64,000 bases of DNA. It comes from Lineus longissimus (lineage: Eukaryota > Nemertea > Pilidiophora > Heteronemertea > Lineidae). Location: assembly GCF_910592395.1 (NCBI RefSeq), contig NC_088310.1, positions 6,765,501 through 6,829,500 on the forward strand, in the 5' to 3' direction. Shown here piece by piece: positions 43,301 to 56,076 of the stretch. The notes beneath the pieces are model-generated. The model saw only the letters and a program-made list of their open reading frames with translations, was not told the origin of the DNA and did not search any database. The stretch's first letter is position 1. The number at the start of each line of letters is the position of its first letter. Made by a program: the position numbers and the translations under genes.

Positions 43301-45139
43301 TTGTCTCAGACATTTACCACTCTACAGCTTGAACCATAACAAATGTGTTTATTTTTTGTAGAATTTTAGATAAATTTTAACAAAGGGCCAAAATGATTGA
43401 ATATCTCTGGCAGGACTCTCAACTCTATGGTATAACGGCCAGCTCTTGTACCCCGCCAAATATGTGTGACCTCATTATGAAAATGATGAAGTATGATTTC
43501 CAACGACACATCCACATACAGTACACAATAAACAAAGCTTATCGTAAACATTTTCTCATAACAAATTCACCAAGTATAAAAAGGCAAATCACTCAAAAAT
43601 AACCCCAGTAATGTAAAATGGTAAGAGTGTGGTAACTTAGACAGATAAGAATATACAGATTATTGTACAAGTGTTGAAAAGATCTTACGGACTCAAACCA
43701 TCGTGAAGTGAGATACAAATGAGATTTTTATGAAGACTGAAAAAATAAGCCATACATTGTCTTTATCAATAGAATATAATACCTGGAACTCAAATTCTAC
43801 TCAAAGCTAGACACCAATGCTAACCAAACTATTAACGGCAAGGGGCCTAATTGTCTCATAACAGAAAAAGGTGGCAGCACAGGGAAGGATTTTTCTGAGA
43901 GCTTTTACCAGAGTGTCGGACAGCAACAAACTTAAATTCGCACATAAACAATGATTTTGATAAACATTTGATGAGAAGAATTTACAAACAGGATTGGATG
44001 GTTTGGGCCATAACACCATCGAAACTGTGAAACTTTACATGTAATGCGTAAAATAATCTCATAATATACAGCAACAAATTTTCCTACAACAATTTCTGAC
44101 GCCTGTTCCAGGAACTCGGTGAACACTTTACGGTGTGTTACAACGCGAGATCATATTACTCAACATCTACAACATTTTATGTTTAATGATTATTCAACTA
44201 CGCGGCAACAACACACATATAAGAGGACCATCGACTATAACACATTATAAATTATACATTACAATTCTGAAAATGTCTATTTCGATTTTTAATTTAATAA
44301 ATACTCATTATAATCTTACTGTTCAGGCTTGCAATGCAGAACACATCCCAAGTGCGCAAATTCTCTCTGCTCTCTCCTCATGTTCCTCTTCTATGTTTTT
44401 CTGTCCATCCCATGGGAAACTTGACTCGAAATGCCTGCATTGTTTGCTGTAATCATGAGGGCATCTAGCAATGCTTTTGTGCATTCGCCTACTCAAGCAG
44501 GCCTGATATGTCACACGGTCATTATAAATATGGCATAATTCATACAAAAACTGAGTCGGAGAACTGGACGACTCTTGCGGCTTTCTCGTTTTCAATTGTG
44601 ACACAAGTGCAAAGACACAGGCAAATTAGAGATGAATATTTAACACTGATACAGCACATGTTATAAATCATAGGCCCGAGGCCACCTTGGTCTCCAAACC
44701 AGTTATACGAGTTGAATGGCACCCCATACAACCCCCTAGCTCGTAAGAATCGTACCGTCACATTCAGATTTGCTATTACTGTGGAATCATTTCAGTGGAC
44801 GTTTCTTTCTTCTACGCTAACCTCGGTCCTATTGCAGTTAGATTGACGTTGCAAGTTTACAAAAGCAGGTGCTACACGTATAGAGGAAGGAAAAGGTAAG
44901 AACAACCGCAAGAGCCGATTTGAAAGGAACAGCAAAGTACACGTATCTGAGTAAATATAACAGTCTTGAAGATACTCCACAATTTCTGTCTACTACTTGG
45001 ATCAATTCGTTTTCAAAATCTTCGAAAAATCACACCATCCTTCCGACCGAAAGGACAAAGAGAGTTTCGAACCAACACTGAAAACACATGTTCACGCCAC
45101 GGCAGATTTTTGTCATCCCGCGCCTAGATGTTTGGGCTT
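40331..45139. other. AT-rich stretch downstream of the reticulon gene
   Basis: No recognised gene; all frames are short. It follows the reticulon stop on the minus strand and has low repeat content, so part of it may be a long reticulon 3' UTR. Possible minus-strand AATAAA hexamers are at about 42286-42291 and 40878-40883. A MITE fragment lies at 42158-42222. Confidence 0.35.
42158..42222. mobile_element. MITE fragment related to the element at 36602-36750
   Basis: CAGTGAAACCTCCCTTAGC, ACCTCTCTATGAAGGACACC and a right end like GACCTTCTATTGTACT keep the order of words in the 36602 element, but the centre is deleted. Confidence 0.5.
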
Positions 45140-48100
45140 TTACTGGGCTTTCTGTTTCTTGCCGGGCAGTGGGATCTTGGATTGAACTCTGCAAGTGAGA
45201 AGATGGAATGGATGAGTTTTGTGATTTTTTTACCACGTTCGCTTGATGAAAATTATATCTTAGCAAGTGAGGAGACAATTACTACAACACAATGCCAGCA
45301 GGATGTCCATGGAGAGATAACTTCATTGTACACCAAAAATAAAAATTTGCTTTCAACAGTGCAACTTTTAAAATACAATTTAGTTTTGTGAAGTGGGTGT
45401 CTCTACCCCAAATGCAACTTCTCCACTCTGGCAAAACCTGTTTCCTCAGGGAGGGCCCAATATGAAGGACAAAACAAACTATCAAACTAGATGTACTTAC
45501 TGTGCCACAATCTTCTTCACGTGTGTTGATGCGATGTCCAAGTAGTTGTCGATCTGGGTCTGGAAAACATCAAAGATAAAACACCATCAGTTGGGTTTCA
45601 CCTCCCTTATCACCACCACTGGGCCATATTCTTTTGCAGGGCCATATTCTTTTGCAGGGCCATATTCTTTTGCAGGGCCATATTCTTTTGCAGGGCCATA
45701 TTCTTTTGCAGGGCCATATTCTTTTGCAGGGCCATTTTCTTTTGCAGGGCCATATTCTTTTGCAGTGCCCAGTACAAATGTTGCCCTATAGGTGGCATGA
45801 CATACTCAGCAAAATAAGAGAGAACACCGAGGAAATAGATATGGTGAATCGTTCCAGAGTGAGAGAACCTATTCAATTAGCTATTCATGTCCCGACCATG
45901 GTTTCTTGTACACCAGCAACAGGCCGGCCATGATAGGCAACAGGCTGTGATGTGTTCTCATGGCAACCGATTGCAAATCAAATTGGTCGGTTAGAATATT
46001 GTCATATCGTATTATTGGGGTAAAATATTGCAGCGGAGACTGCTAATCGACCTTCACACTATACAGAAGTCAGATTAGTTATTTGTTCACACTTGAAAAA
46101 GCCTTGAAGCTAGAGGTCGTTTCATATTCATTGTTGTGTCCTTTGAATTCGAGGCTTAAAGGGGCAATGAATGGAAAATTTCTATAGAGTCATAACAGTT
46201 TAGTTCTCTCTTTTGGCACAGGGGGTGAACACTTGAATCCATCATACATTTGAGATCGCTGATCAGATAAGAATTTCTGCCAAAATGGCTAACACACCAA
46301 ACAACCAATGACGTATAGCACAACGCATGTCCATTGAAAAGCAACTAGCAGCTGGGAGTCTACTTCAGATACTACTAAAGGCATCAAGCTCTAGTTTGAG
46401 AAAGCCTAACGAATCCTCAAGACACTGGCCATGAAATCATGTCTTGGATCTAACATTGGATCAGTGTAAAACTTGCCGATAGCAAGATTGTTGATACACA
46501 GGCCTGTATTGATACATGGGGTCTACATAATATGTACTTTTTTGAAGGGTTTTCGGCTCATGATCTGACCTAGAACGGACACAAAACACAAACTATTTGG
46601 AACTGGACATCCGAGTCAAGTCACTATTAAACCATTTTTTTAATGAAACCATGACAAAATACTTTCAAAACCATTCTAACTCAACAAGACCGAAGTTGCA
46701 CTTGTTACAATCTTTTCGACTACTAAATCTACCCCCTTCAATGTGTTTCCAAACATTTTTATACCCGGACCACAAGTTTTGTGTCAGCTCCGTACGGACA
46801 GACCACAAGAGGAGACACCGAGGCTAACACGTGATTATATCACCTGCATCTGGCGTTCGGTAAACGGTATCGAAATAAATCCAAGCAATTTTCGTGGCTG
46901 CGTAATCTGTCGTTTCATCCGAGCTGCTGATTGTACTTTCTGGGCGGACATTTTGAACGACCTTTTCTTGAAAGGTAATTTGACTTGGTTGTTATTGTTC
47001 ATGTTATCTGTCTCTAACCCTGTTTTTTTCCAATTTCTTTTCCCAATTACCATCCTTTTTAGCCGTATTACGAACCTCTGTGCAAAAGATGAAATAAAAT
47101 GTGATGTACTCTTACTCTGTAAGTACTAGGTAACACGTGTAGTATAGGATGTACCTGGTGAAAGATGTTTTACCATACAGATGCAGATGAACTATATATA
47201 TGACCTCACTTATTGGCCAACATTCAACAGAAAAAAAGACACCTCAATACAGTTAATTTGTAGTTTAGCATCGAATTCAAACGAAAAGACTGATATGGAT
47301 TCCATGTAAAAGTACCGTAATACAGTAATACCAAATGAAAAAGGTCGTCCACAACTTTTGCACAAGTCTGTACATAGGCCTGCATGAAATGAAAGCAGTG
47401 GCACAACCAACACCTAAGGTCTTCTTGTATAAAATAAACATTTATGTGCCGCAAATAGCATGGAAGTAAGATCCGTTTGTATTGTAACCGACACCCAAAG
47501 CAAACAGTTCTCGGGTTTGATTTAAATCTATCGTACTACCCGTAGATCCTGGGATAGGATGTACAGGCTTCATGCACTTTCATGCCCAATACCAATAATC
47601 TATTGTGACTATAAAGGTGTCTATTTTGAACTAAACCTAACCAACTGAAATGTTTTGAGGGATGGGAGCTCTGTTGGGTCAATAGCAGACCATCAGGTCT
47701 TACATCTAGGTACAAGCCATCATAAACCTTTCTGAAAGTGACCAGGATTCTAGAAGCCAAAGTGACCATCTACACCACACACCTTCTGTAATGAAATTTG
47801 GGTTCAGTCCTAGTTTGGACTGACATACCTTATATATCCCAGCTAAAGGACTCAAAAGCTGTGTTGGACCTAAGGGTACGACTCGACCCTAGCCATAAGG
47901 TTTGCTACCCCATTCAACCTAGTCTCATACCTTGACCTTCTTATAATTGTCACGAAGGTGTTTCCTTAAGAAATCCATTGCAGGTTGAAGATGTTTCTTC
48001 AAGAAATCCATGACGGTACGAACATGTACCGCTATCATATCCCTGTACTGATCAGACAAGGGTATAAGGACATAAGATGGGACAGGGTAATATTGTAAAC

Positions 48101-51100
48101 AATGAGGGGAGACCATGTTCGGCATTGGAACTGATTCAAATCTTGCTTCGTCTTTTCATGAACATGCAATATCTTTTTAACCTTATGGATCTGATGGCAA
48201 CAACTGTTACTCGAAAGCAACTTGAACTTCGACTTTGAATATACATGTATGATTTCTGACCAAACATAATTCATGAATCAAACTTAAGTTTACCCCCGGT
48301 AACAAAATTATCATATCTTTTTATCATTGAATCGTAAATATTTCATGTAAACTGAAGCAGTGCAGTCAATGCATCTGTGAAATACAGTCGGGTAAACATC
48401 GTAAATAAGAACTTGCTATACAGAAAGCTATAACAAGGAAAATAAAGATGACCCAAAATAAACCAGTTTTATATTCCCGTCAGTTGTTTTTTCCAAGACT
48501 AGTGGTTATCAATGAGATTACAAATGTACATTCCCCACAAGCATACGCACAACGGCACACACATCTGTGGGCATGCCATGACAATTTGAAAACAAACATC
48601 AAGCAGTCAGCATCAGTGAGAGTAGCAGCTACATAATTGATCGCTTGGATTCAAATGGATCAAGCCATTAGCATGATTAGAACATAAATTGCCATCGTGA
48701 TAAGTTGATTGGGCCTCGAGCATCTCATCCGTCTTGGCATAATGTAAATTTATCGAATGAAAAAATATCCGAGAGGAGATATATTTTGACTCACCTTGTT
48801 TGTTTCATAAAACTTTGGAACCGTGAAAACTGTTACAACAGCTGAAATAAGAAACATACAATGAATCAATAGCAAAAGTCATTTCTAAAAAAAATTTCCG
48901 TTTTATTTCATTCATCTCTATTTGTTTACTGAAGTCATCACCCTTCATGCATTACGGTGTCAAACCACCCCACAATAACATTGACTATGCCTGGCCTTGG
49001 CGCTTGATGGTTGCAAGCGCTCTGGAAACAAATGATTCAATAAAACAACACGAAATACACACCAATTAGAGGGTTAATTTGATAATCTACTGCTGGTTGT
49101 CAACTAATTTCTGCCACGAAGGACGAGGGAGTAGTGCTCGCTAGAACCACAACTCATTTTGATCCAAGTTGGCCTGGCTGAGGTTACAAGAGTTGCTCAT
49201 ATCGAACAACATAAGAGATTAAAGACGTGACATGTTTTCTTCAAATATCTCGCAAGACTATCTTTACTTACAAAGAATGATAAGTGTCAGTCCGTTGAAC
49301 CATGCACCAATGTACGTAAACACCCAGAGCAGCAGTCCAAACTGTAACGAGATCAAAACATAGCGTTAGATTCAAATAAATGAATGTCATACCCAACAGC
49401 ACTCCTAGTTTGCTGATGAAGGACCCCTTCCATGAGGAACTATATTACCGGTAAGCAGCAGCAGAGAGCAGTCCAATATGAGACACGTTTCCAACCCATG
49501 TCAATTCCATCCATAAAAGGTTCTGTATTTCATTGGACCAGTAAGTATTGCAGCCACCTTTTGGCGATAAAGAATCTCTTATACAATCAACCTTCCCCTA
49601 GACCTGCCTCACTTAGTACCTGAGATGAGGTCAGATTTTCGACTGCTTTTGATATCGGCAGGGCAATCATGCTGCTGAAGTGGTTAGTAAGTTGCACGAT
49701 AGGAAGCAACGCCCCAAAGGACAATCGAAAGCTCTTGCAGCTGTAAATACCTACCTTAACGGAGTCGACCAGGTCTTCAACCAGGAAAAATCTACGCACT
49801 TCTTTAATCATGGTATTGACGTGACTCAACATGATATCTACTATATGATGGACCTTCTCGTTGGGCAGGCACACATCCATTTCCAAGTATGTCCTGAAAG
49901 AAAGTTTTTAAACATTATTTTGATGTAGCTACATGAAACACTTCTATAAAACTGTTTGGGTAGCTTTCCTCAATGGCAGGAGGCTGAAGGGCAGCTATCA
50001 CTGACAGAAACTGCATAGGTTCATTCAAAAGGACCCCAGCTTCCTCCACAGTCATCTTTTCACCTATCATGGTCTTTGGTCGTGTGACTGAGGTCGAACA
50101 CAGCCAGTCTTTGCTCATCGCTTATGGGGTGACATTCTACATGTTCTATACTGATAATGCAAACAGATACTTTTTCAAGGACGAATGGTTAACCATCTCT
50201 CAAACGCAGGTGATAGATCAATAAGCAGGCTATCTGAATCCAGTTTCATTTCCAGGTAAATAGTCCAGTGCAAATACCATGAAATCAAACTCTCGTTTTC
50301 TACACCACGCACGAACATAAAGATGCTATCAAAACGAACATACTGCTAACCATATCATGGCTATCCCATGACTATGAGTGGTAGCCACACCCTCACATTT
50401 TCCAGTCTTTTGGGTAGTTGTTTCTCATGAGTCATTGCCCCAAAATAGTACACACAACACTTTCTTGAAGTTGCAGGACTGATTTTGACAATAACTTACT
50501 TGAAAGGATGGCCGTCTCCTGATTTTTGCACTGCCTGTAGAACGTTCTTGTAGATGCGGAAGCTGAGTGTTACCGTGAGGACTGCCAGCGATAGGTACGC
50601 TAATACGCTCAGGACTGAGAAGAAGGCTAGGGACAAAAGGGTAACCATCATTCCCCCGAAAACTATGCCACTTTTCTTCACATTTCGCCAGTATACCAAA
50701 TCAATTACTGCAATGAGAAGGAAATACGATGGATTATAACATTGTGTGATGATATGAACTCATTTATTCTCAAGGTGAAGGTTTTTGAGGACATTTGTTG
50801 GAATTGTCAATTCTACATTGTGTTGGTTCAGTAGCCTTGAAAATGTCCTGCGATAGAAGGGACAACTGGAAGAGACCGCTCACTGATCCTTGCTCAAGGT
50901 AGGGCCTCGCCTTCCACCACGTAACTCATGTCATATTTTATACGAGTTGCTATTAATACAATCGACTCAAATTTCCATTGCGACTCAGGTCACACAGTGC
51001 AACGATCACTGATGAACATAAAGAATATAAACATGGACATAAAACCTGTGTGACACCGACCAGACAGAGAGCAAGTACTTAAGACAAACATTAGACGGCC

Positions 51101-54100
51101 ACCCTATATCAGACACCTACCCATTATTGGAACGCAGAATAGACGTAAATGTCACCGATGAAAATAACCTTAAAGGCTGCTCAAGGCAACCAACTGAGAC
51201 ATAGAAGTTCATTTTGAAAGGAGTGGATGAAGTGGAGTAAAGGTGAAAGGCAGACAGAGACCTTTGACTCAGCAACCCCAAACTGCATTCCCTTAAGAAG
51301 AACTTGCAGGTATTCAAGATCCGTGGCATAGTGGTTTGTGGTAGTGCGACTTCCAGGGAAATGTCTGACCTGTAGGAGATCTCGTCCATCGCATAGTCCA
51401 AGGTATCTAAGCTAAAGAATTTGCTTAACATGACAAACTATCATCAGGGCATGGTATAAGGTCACCACAGAGCATCTTCGACTGAAAACGTATTTCCAGG
51501 AAAGATCACTTCCTGAGCTTAATCATTCACTGTCCATAATGTCGAAGTGATTTATCAAGTCTGGTTATTGATCATTCTATGAGAACTTTACTCACAAGTC
51601 AGTAGAAAATCTTATCTACACTCTGCACCATGCCCGCAATCGTGATAATCCCATAAAGCCATTAATGGCAATCTATAGCACTTGCAACGACTTCTTTCTA
51701 ATAGAGATGAATAGCATCTCAGATTTCCATGATGAAAAATCAATGCCGATGTCAACTGGAGCACAGCGAACTGGGGAACTTGGGGCTGGTCATGGCTACG
51801 AGTCACAATGAACTGGTCGGAAAGAACAGGCGAGGTAGCTAGACAGCGGTCTTCAAGCTTTAGGGGCTACAAGTAGTGGTGCCACAGGGTTCACTCAGCA
51901 AGGCATCAAAACATTATCAAAGGTATACGCTCCACACTCGTACTTGGTGCCCTGATCAAAGCGTTACGTCAACGTCACTATATCTTGAAGGCAAGCTTTG
52001 ACAGCCCTGACACCATGTTGTGACAGCCCTGATGGAATGTTGACAGTTCAGACCCATGTTGTACAACTGGCAACCCAAACAGTAGCATGTTGAGTGAAGG
52101 GTCCCGTGCCGTCACAACCCATATGTACTGCCTCAACCTTTAGAATGCCAAGTTAAAGGGGGACTATAGGTAGGGGTTAGGAGGTCAGATTAGTGGCCTC
52201 CGGGGACCAATATCCACACTACAGGATAGGGGATTGGGTCTTGTTGACTTGTGTGCAACAACATGTATGAACACCCCTGTACAATGTATTTCCCACAACA
52301 GCATGAATAGAATACATGTACATTATTCATACTCATAGTGAACCAAAGAATGCACCGAGCATGATGCTATTCAGAATCAAGGTGAGAAGGGTTTTTCCAG
52401 CCAGACAGCATTCAAGAGATTGCATGTCTCAAGAGGTGAATGCAGTCTGCTACAAGTAAAAAGAACTTCCAGTTCCACTACCTGGCACTTTCATCATGCA
52501 TTGCGAATGTTCCAACACTGAAACAGGGCTTCTGCTGAAAAAAACTTTGTCGAGCAAATTATTTGCTCACCTTGGCCTTCCTTAGGCAAGTAATTTAGAT
52601 TACTATATTTCAATAGATTCAAGGTGATATCTGAATTGAGGTGAGCCATTTTTTACTCACCTAAAATCCATTTTTGCTGAGTAATGGCGAGTGAGAGCAA
52701 TTTCCTCTCCTTTCATTGAAAGGCCTGCCCTAACTCTTGTCTCTACAATAAGTATTACCATCATGTTCAAAAAAGCAAAAGACCCTATGTCGAGAATGGC
52801 CTTCCCCTCAACCAACTTTTTAACATCCTTCCTGATATCCCAAATATCAAGTATGGATTAATCCATACTTGCATTAGTGCAAAGAGACATATCAACAGGA
52901 GCATCAGACACTCAGAAAATGTCAGACAATACGAGACGATTTTTTTCAACCAAAGGATATAATAACACAGCAGAATCAATTTTTAACATCAGGGAACAAT
53001 ACCTGAACAATGTGAAGTAGCAGAAATGTGAAGAATGATGAAGAAAACACCGCAGGTAGCCCATCATCAGACATAACAGGCAAGACATCCAGGATTTTAT
53101 GGAGTCGAAGCGTTGCCATAGAAACTCGCCAAGCTCAACGAATCTGTGTTGTACATTTGTTGTGCCAACATCATGAGAAGACAAGAAAAGCTTTCAGGCT
53201 TGATGAGGACTTGAATCTCATGATTACAGTTTTGTGGCGAGTAAAGTGTCTTTTTGATAAGCATGTCCTGGGGTTCCCGAAAAGCTTTCAGGCTTGATGA
53301 GGACTTGACATCGGCAAATTTTTGCAAAGCATGTCCTCGGGTTCAAAACATGTGCTGGTCGTGTGTCACTTTCTGTCTCTTTCTTCCAAGTACATTTCAT
53401 GTTTCGTATTCTCGACATAGCTGATTTCTGCCGAAAGACATAACACCACACTGAATGGGAATCGTGAAATGAATAGACATAGCAACAACTAGCAACCGAT
53501 TATTACTTCTCTCCCGTCACCCACTGGTCTCCAATAATGAGCAATTACTCCCCTTCCATCACAATCATTTTCATTATAGAAATTGGAACATATCCCCAGA
53601 GCTATATTTAGTATTTTGATACAAACAGTCGAGGTTATGGACTGAATGGTCATGGAAATACATGTATGACCCAGAAAAACAATTTATGCAAGCTATACTG
53701 AAACTATTGACCAACATGAAAGGATACTCAGCAAATAGACTCAATATCTCAAGTATTGCGATGAGACTGAGAGAGTAAAGTACCAGCTTGAAAATTAAGA
53801 TAGCTCGTCAGCAATTAATTGGCCGCAGAGGTGACCGTCACTCAAACTTAAGTCAAATTTTCATCGTCATGTTTCGCCATCAAGCTGTCTCTGTGAAAAG
53901 TCACCTGGATCATGAAGCAAATATTTGACGCGTGGGTTGCGACCTTATGCTCCAGACTTGTTTTTCTCACAAACGTATCAAAAACTCATATAAATTAATC
54001 ATTGTGCAAATAACTTGATCCATTTATATTATGTATTGATAGGTTTTCTCTGTGGCATATGCGCTGTTTAAACTAAACAGTAGAAGTCAGCATACAGGAC

Positions 54101-56014
54101 TGTAACCGACAATATAAATGCTAGCAAGTATAAAGGCCTGCATATTTTTGTGAAGGATCCATGCCTATGCATACACTGGTCTAAGGGCATGTCAGGCACT
54201 ACAAGCACCAGCATGGTGAGAATTCACAGCTGCTTCCTCATCAATGAGAACAGCAGAATGCGACGGCATAATTGTTGCAGGAACATTGGAATCGACAAGT
54301 ACAGTAATGAATGCTTAAAAGTACTATACTCTATACTCGACTGCATCATACTTGGCACTAGGTGCCAGAAAACACCATTTCGCCCCACACAAAGTCCAAC
54401 CATATTTGATGGTACACTTATAAGACGAGTTCAAGGTAATGGGGGTACTCTCGTAATGACATCATGGCACCAATAATGGTACACTAGTGAAAGCTAGATC
54501 CCACTTGACCTGTCCAGGCAAGATTTATCACAGAAAGATTGACATCTCATGGCTACAGCAAAGCCAAAGTATAGGGAGCCATTTTTACAGAATGTACAAT
54601 AGAAGAGCAAAATATCATGACAGTCTCTCTTATAGACTTCCCCCAGATTTCAAATGCGAAAGTGCCATAGCATTGCTATCATGTTTTGATTCATCTCCTT
54701 CGAGAGTCTCCAACCCTGTTTAAACATTAAGAAATGTGCACATAAAACATTCAACATGTTCAAAGAATGATTCATGCTTCTACATGTTGTTCTTTCCAAG
54801 GAGCTCGAGCAGCTTTGCAAGATGCACGAACATGCCAGCATGCTCCATGAGCAATATGGTGTCTGGCTTCGTCATGTTAGCATGCCAAGGATTTCTTCAG
54901 CAGCATAGCAGCACAGCTGTACAGTTGAAGAGGATTTCACTTGTACTGGGAGGTTTGACCGCTGTTTCTCACAGGATGAAATGGCCAGGGCCATTGTGCT
55001 CACCTCATGTGGAGGAAAGATGGATAAAGAGCATGGTATTGTGTCATGTAGTGTTTGGTTTGATGTAGGTCCAAGCAATTACAATTTCCCCAAAATGGCC
55101 AATTTACAATACATTCGACCTCTGTGACCTTGAAAAGTAGGTCAAATCAAAGAAGACCCGGGTGACACATTGAATGGTTGTTAGAATTAGATGTACCTAT
55201 GATATAAAATTGGTGCCAATCGGGCAAGTCATTACTAGGAATAATGGCATTTTGAAGAATTTAGGATTTGGCCCCCTCCCTGGAGGCCAAACAGCAAATC
55301 AGATCGCACCAAACTTCGGTACCTGAGATCACCTGACCAAGGGGTACATGTGTACTTAATTTGTGATCAATAGTCATTGCAGTTAAGAAACGTGCCATAG
55401 TTACGGCCCGACGGCGAATTTACGCCATTTGACCTCTGTGACCTTGACAAGAAGGTCAAATTAAAAACCTGTGTGACATATACTGTATGGTGGTTAGATG
55501 TACCCATGATATCAAATTGGTGGCAATCGGGCAAGAAGTTAAGGAATAATCACATTTTTAAGGTTTTTGGATTTTGCCCCCTGGTGGTCAAGTGGTGAAT
55601 CATATTGGACCAAACTTCGGTCCCTAAGATCACCTGACTAAGGGGTAAATGTGTACCAAATTTGGTATCAATAGCCATAGCACTTTAGAAACGTGCCATC
55701 GTTACATCCTAACGGCCAATTTACACCATTTGACCTCTGTGACCTTGAAAAGGAGGTCAAATCGAAAACCCGGAGGATATATGATGCACCTTTGCTAGAA
55801 GTACCTACCATATTTTTTTCAAAATTTCCCGACTACTATTAAGGGAGATATTGCATATTTTCACTTTTAACGTTTGGCCCCCTGGTGGCCAAACCATGAA
55901 ACGAATCGGACCGAAACTTGGTCTCCAAGGTGTCATTACATAAGGGTACATGTGTACCAAGTTTCAACTCAATAGCTCTAACAGTTACGAAACGTGCCCT
56001 GCTAACGGACGACG

Positions 56015-56076
<62 letters not shown>

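Noticed and set aside
51117-51431. Alternative first exon of the reticulon gene
   Set aside because: The frame has no donor in the right phase to join exon 2, and its composition is not like the acidic head of exon 1.
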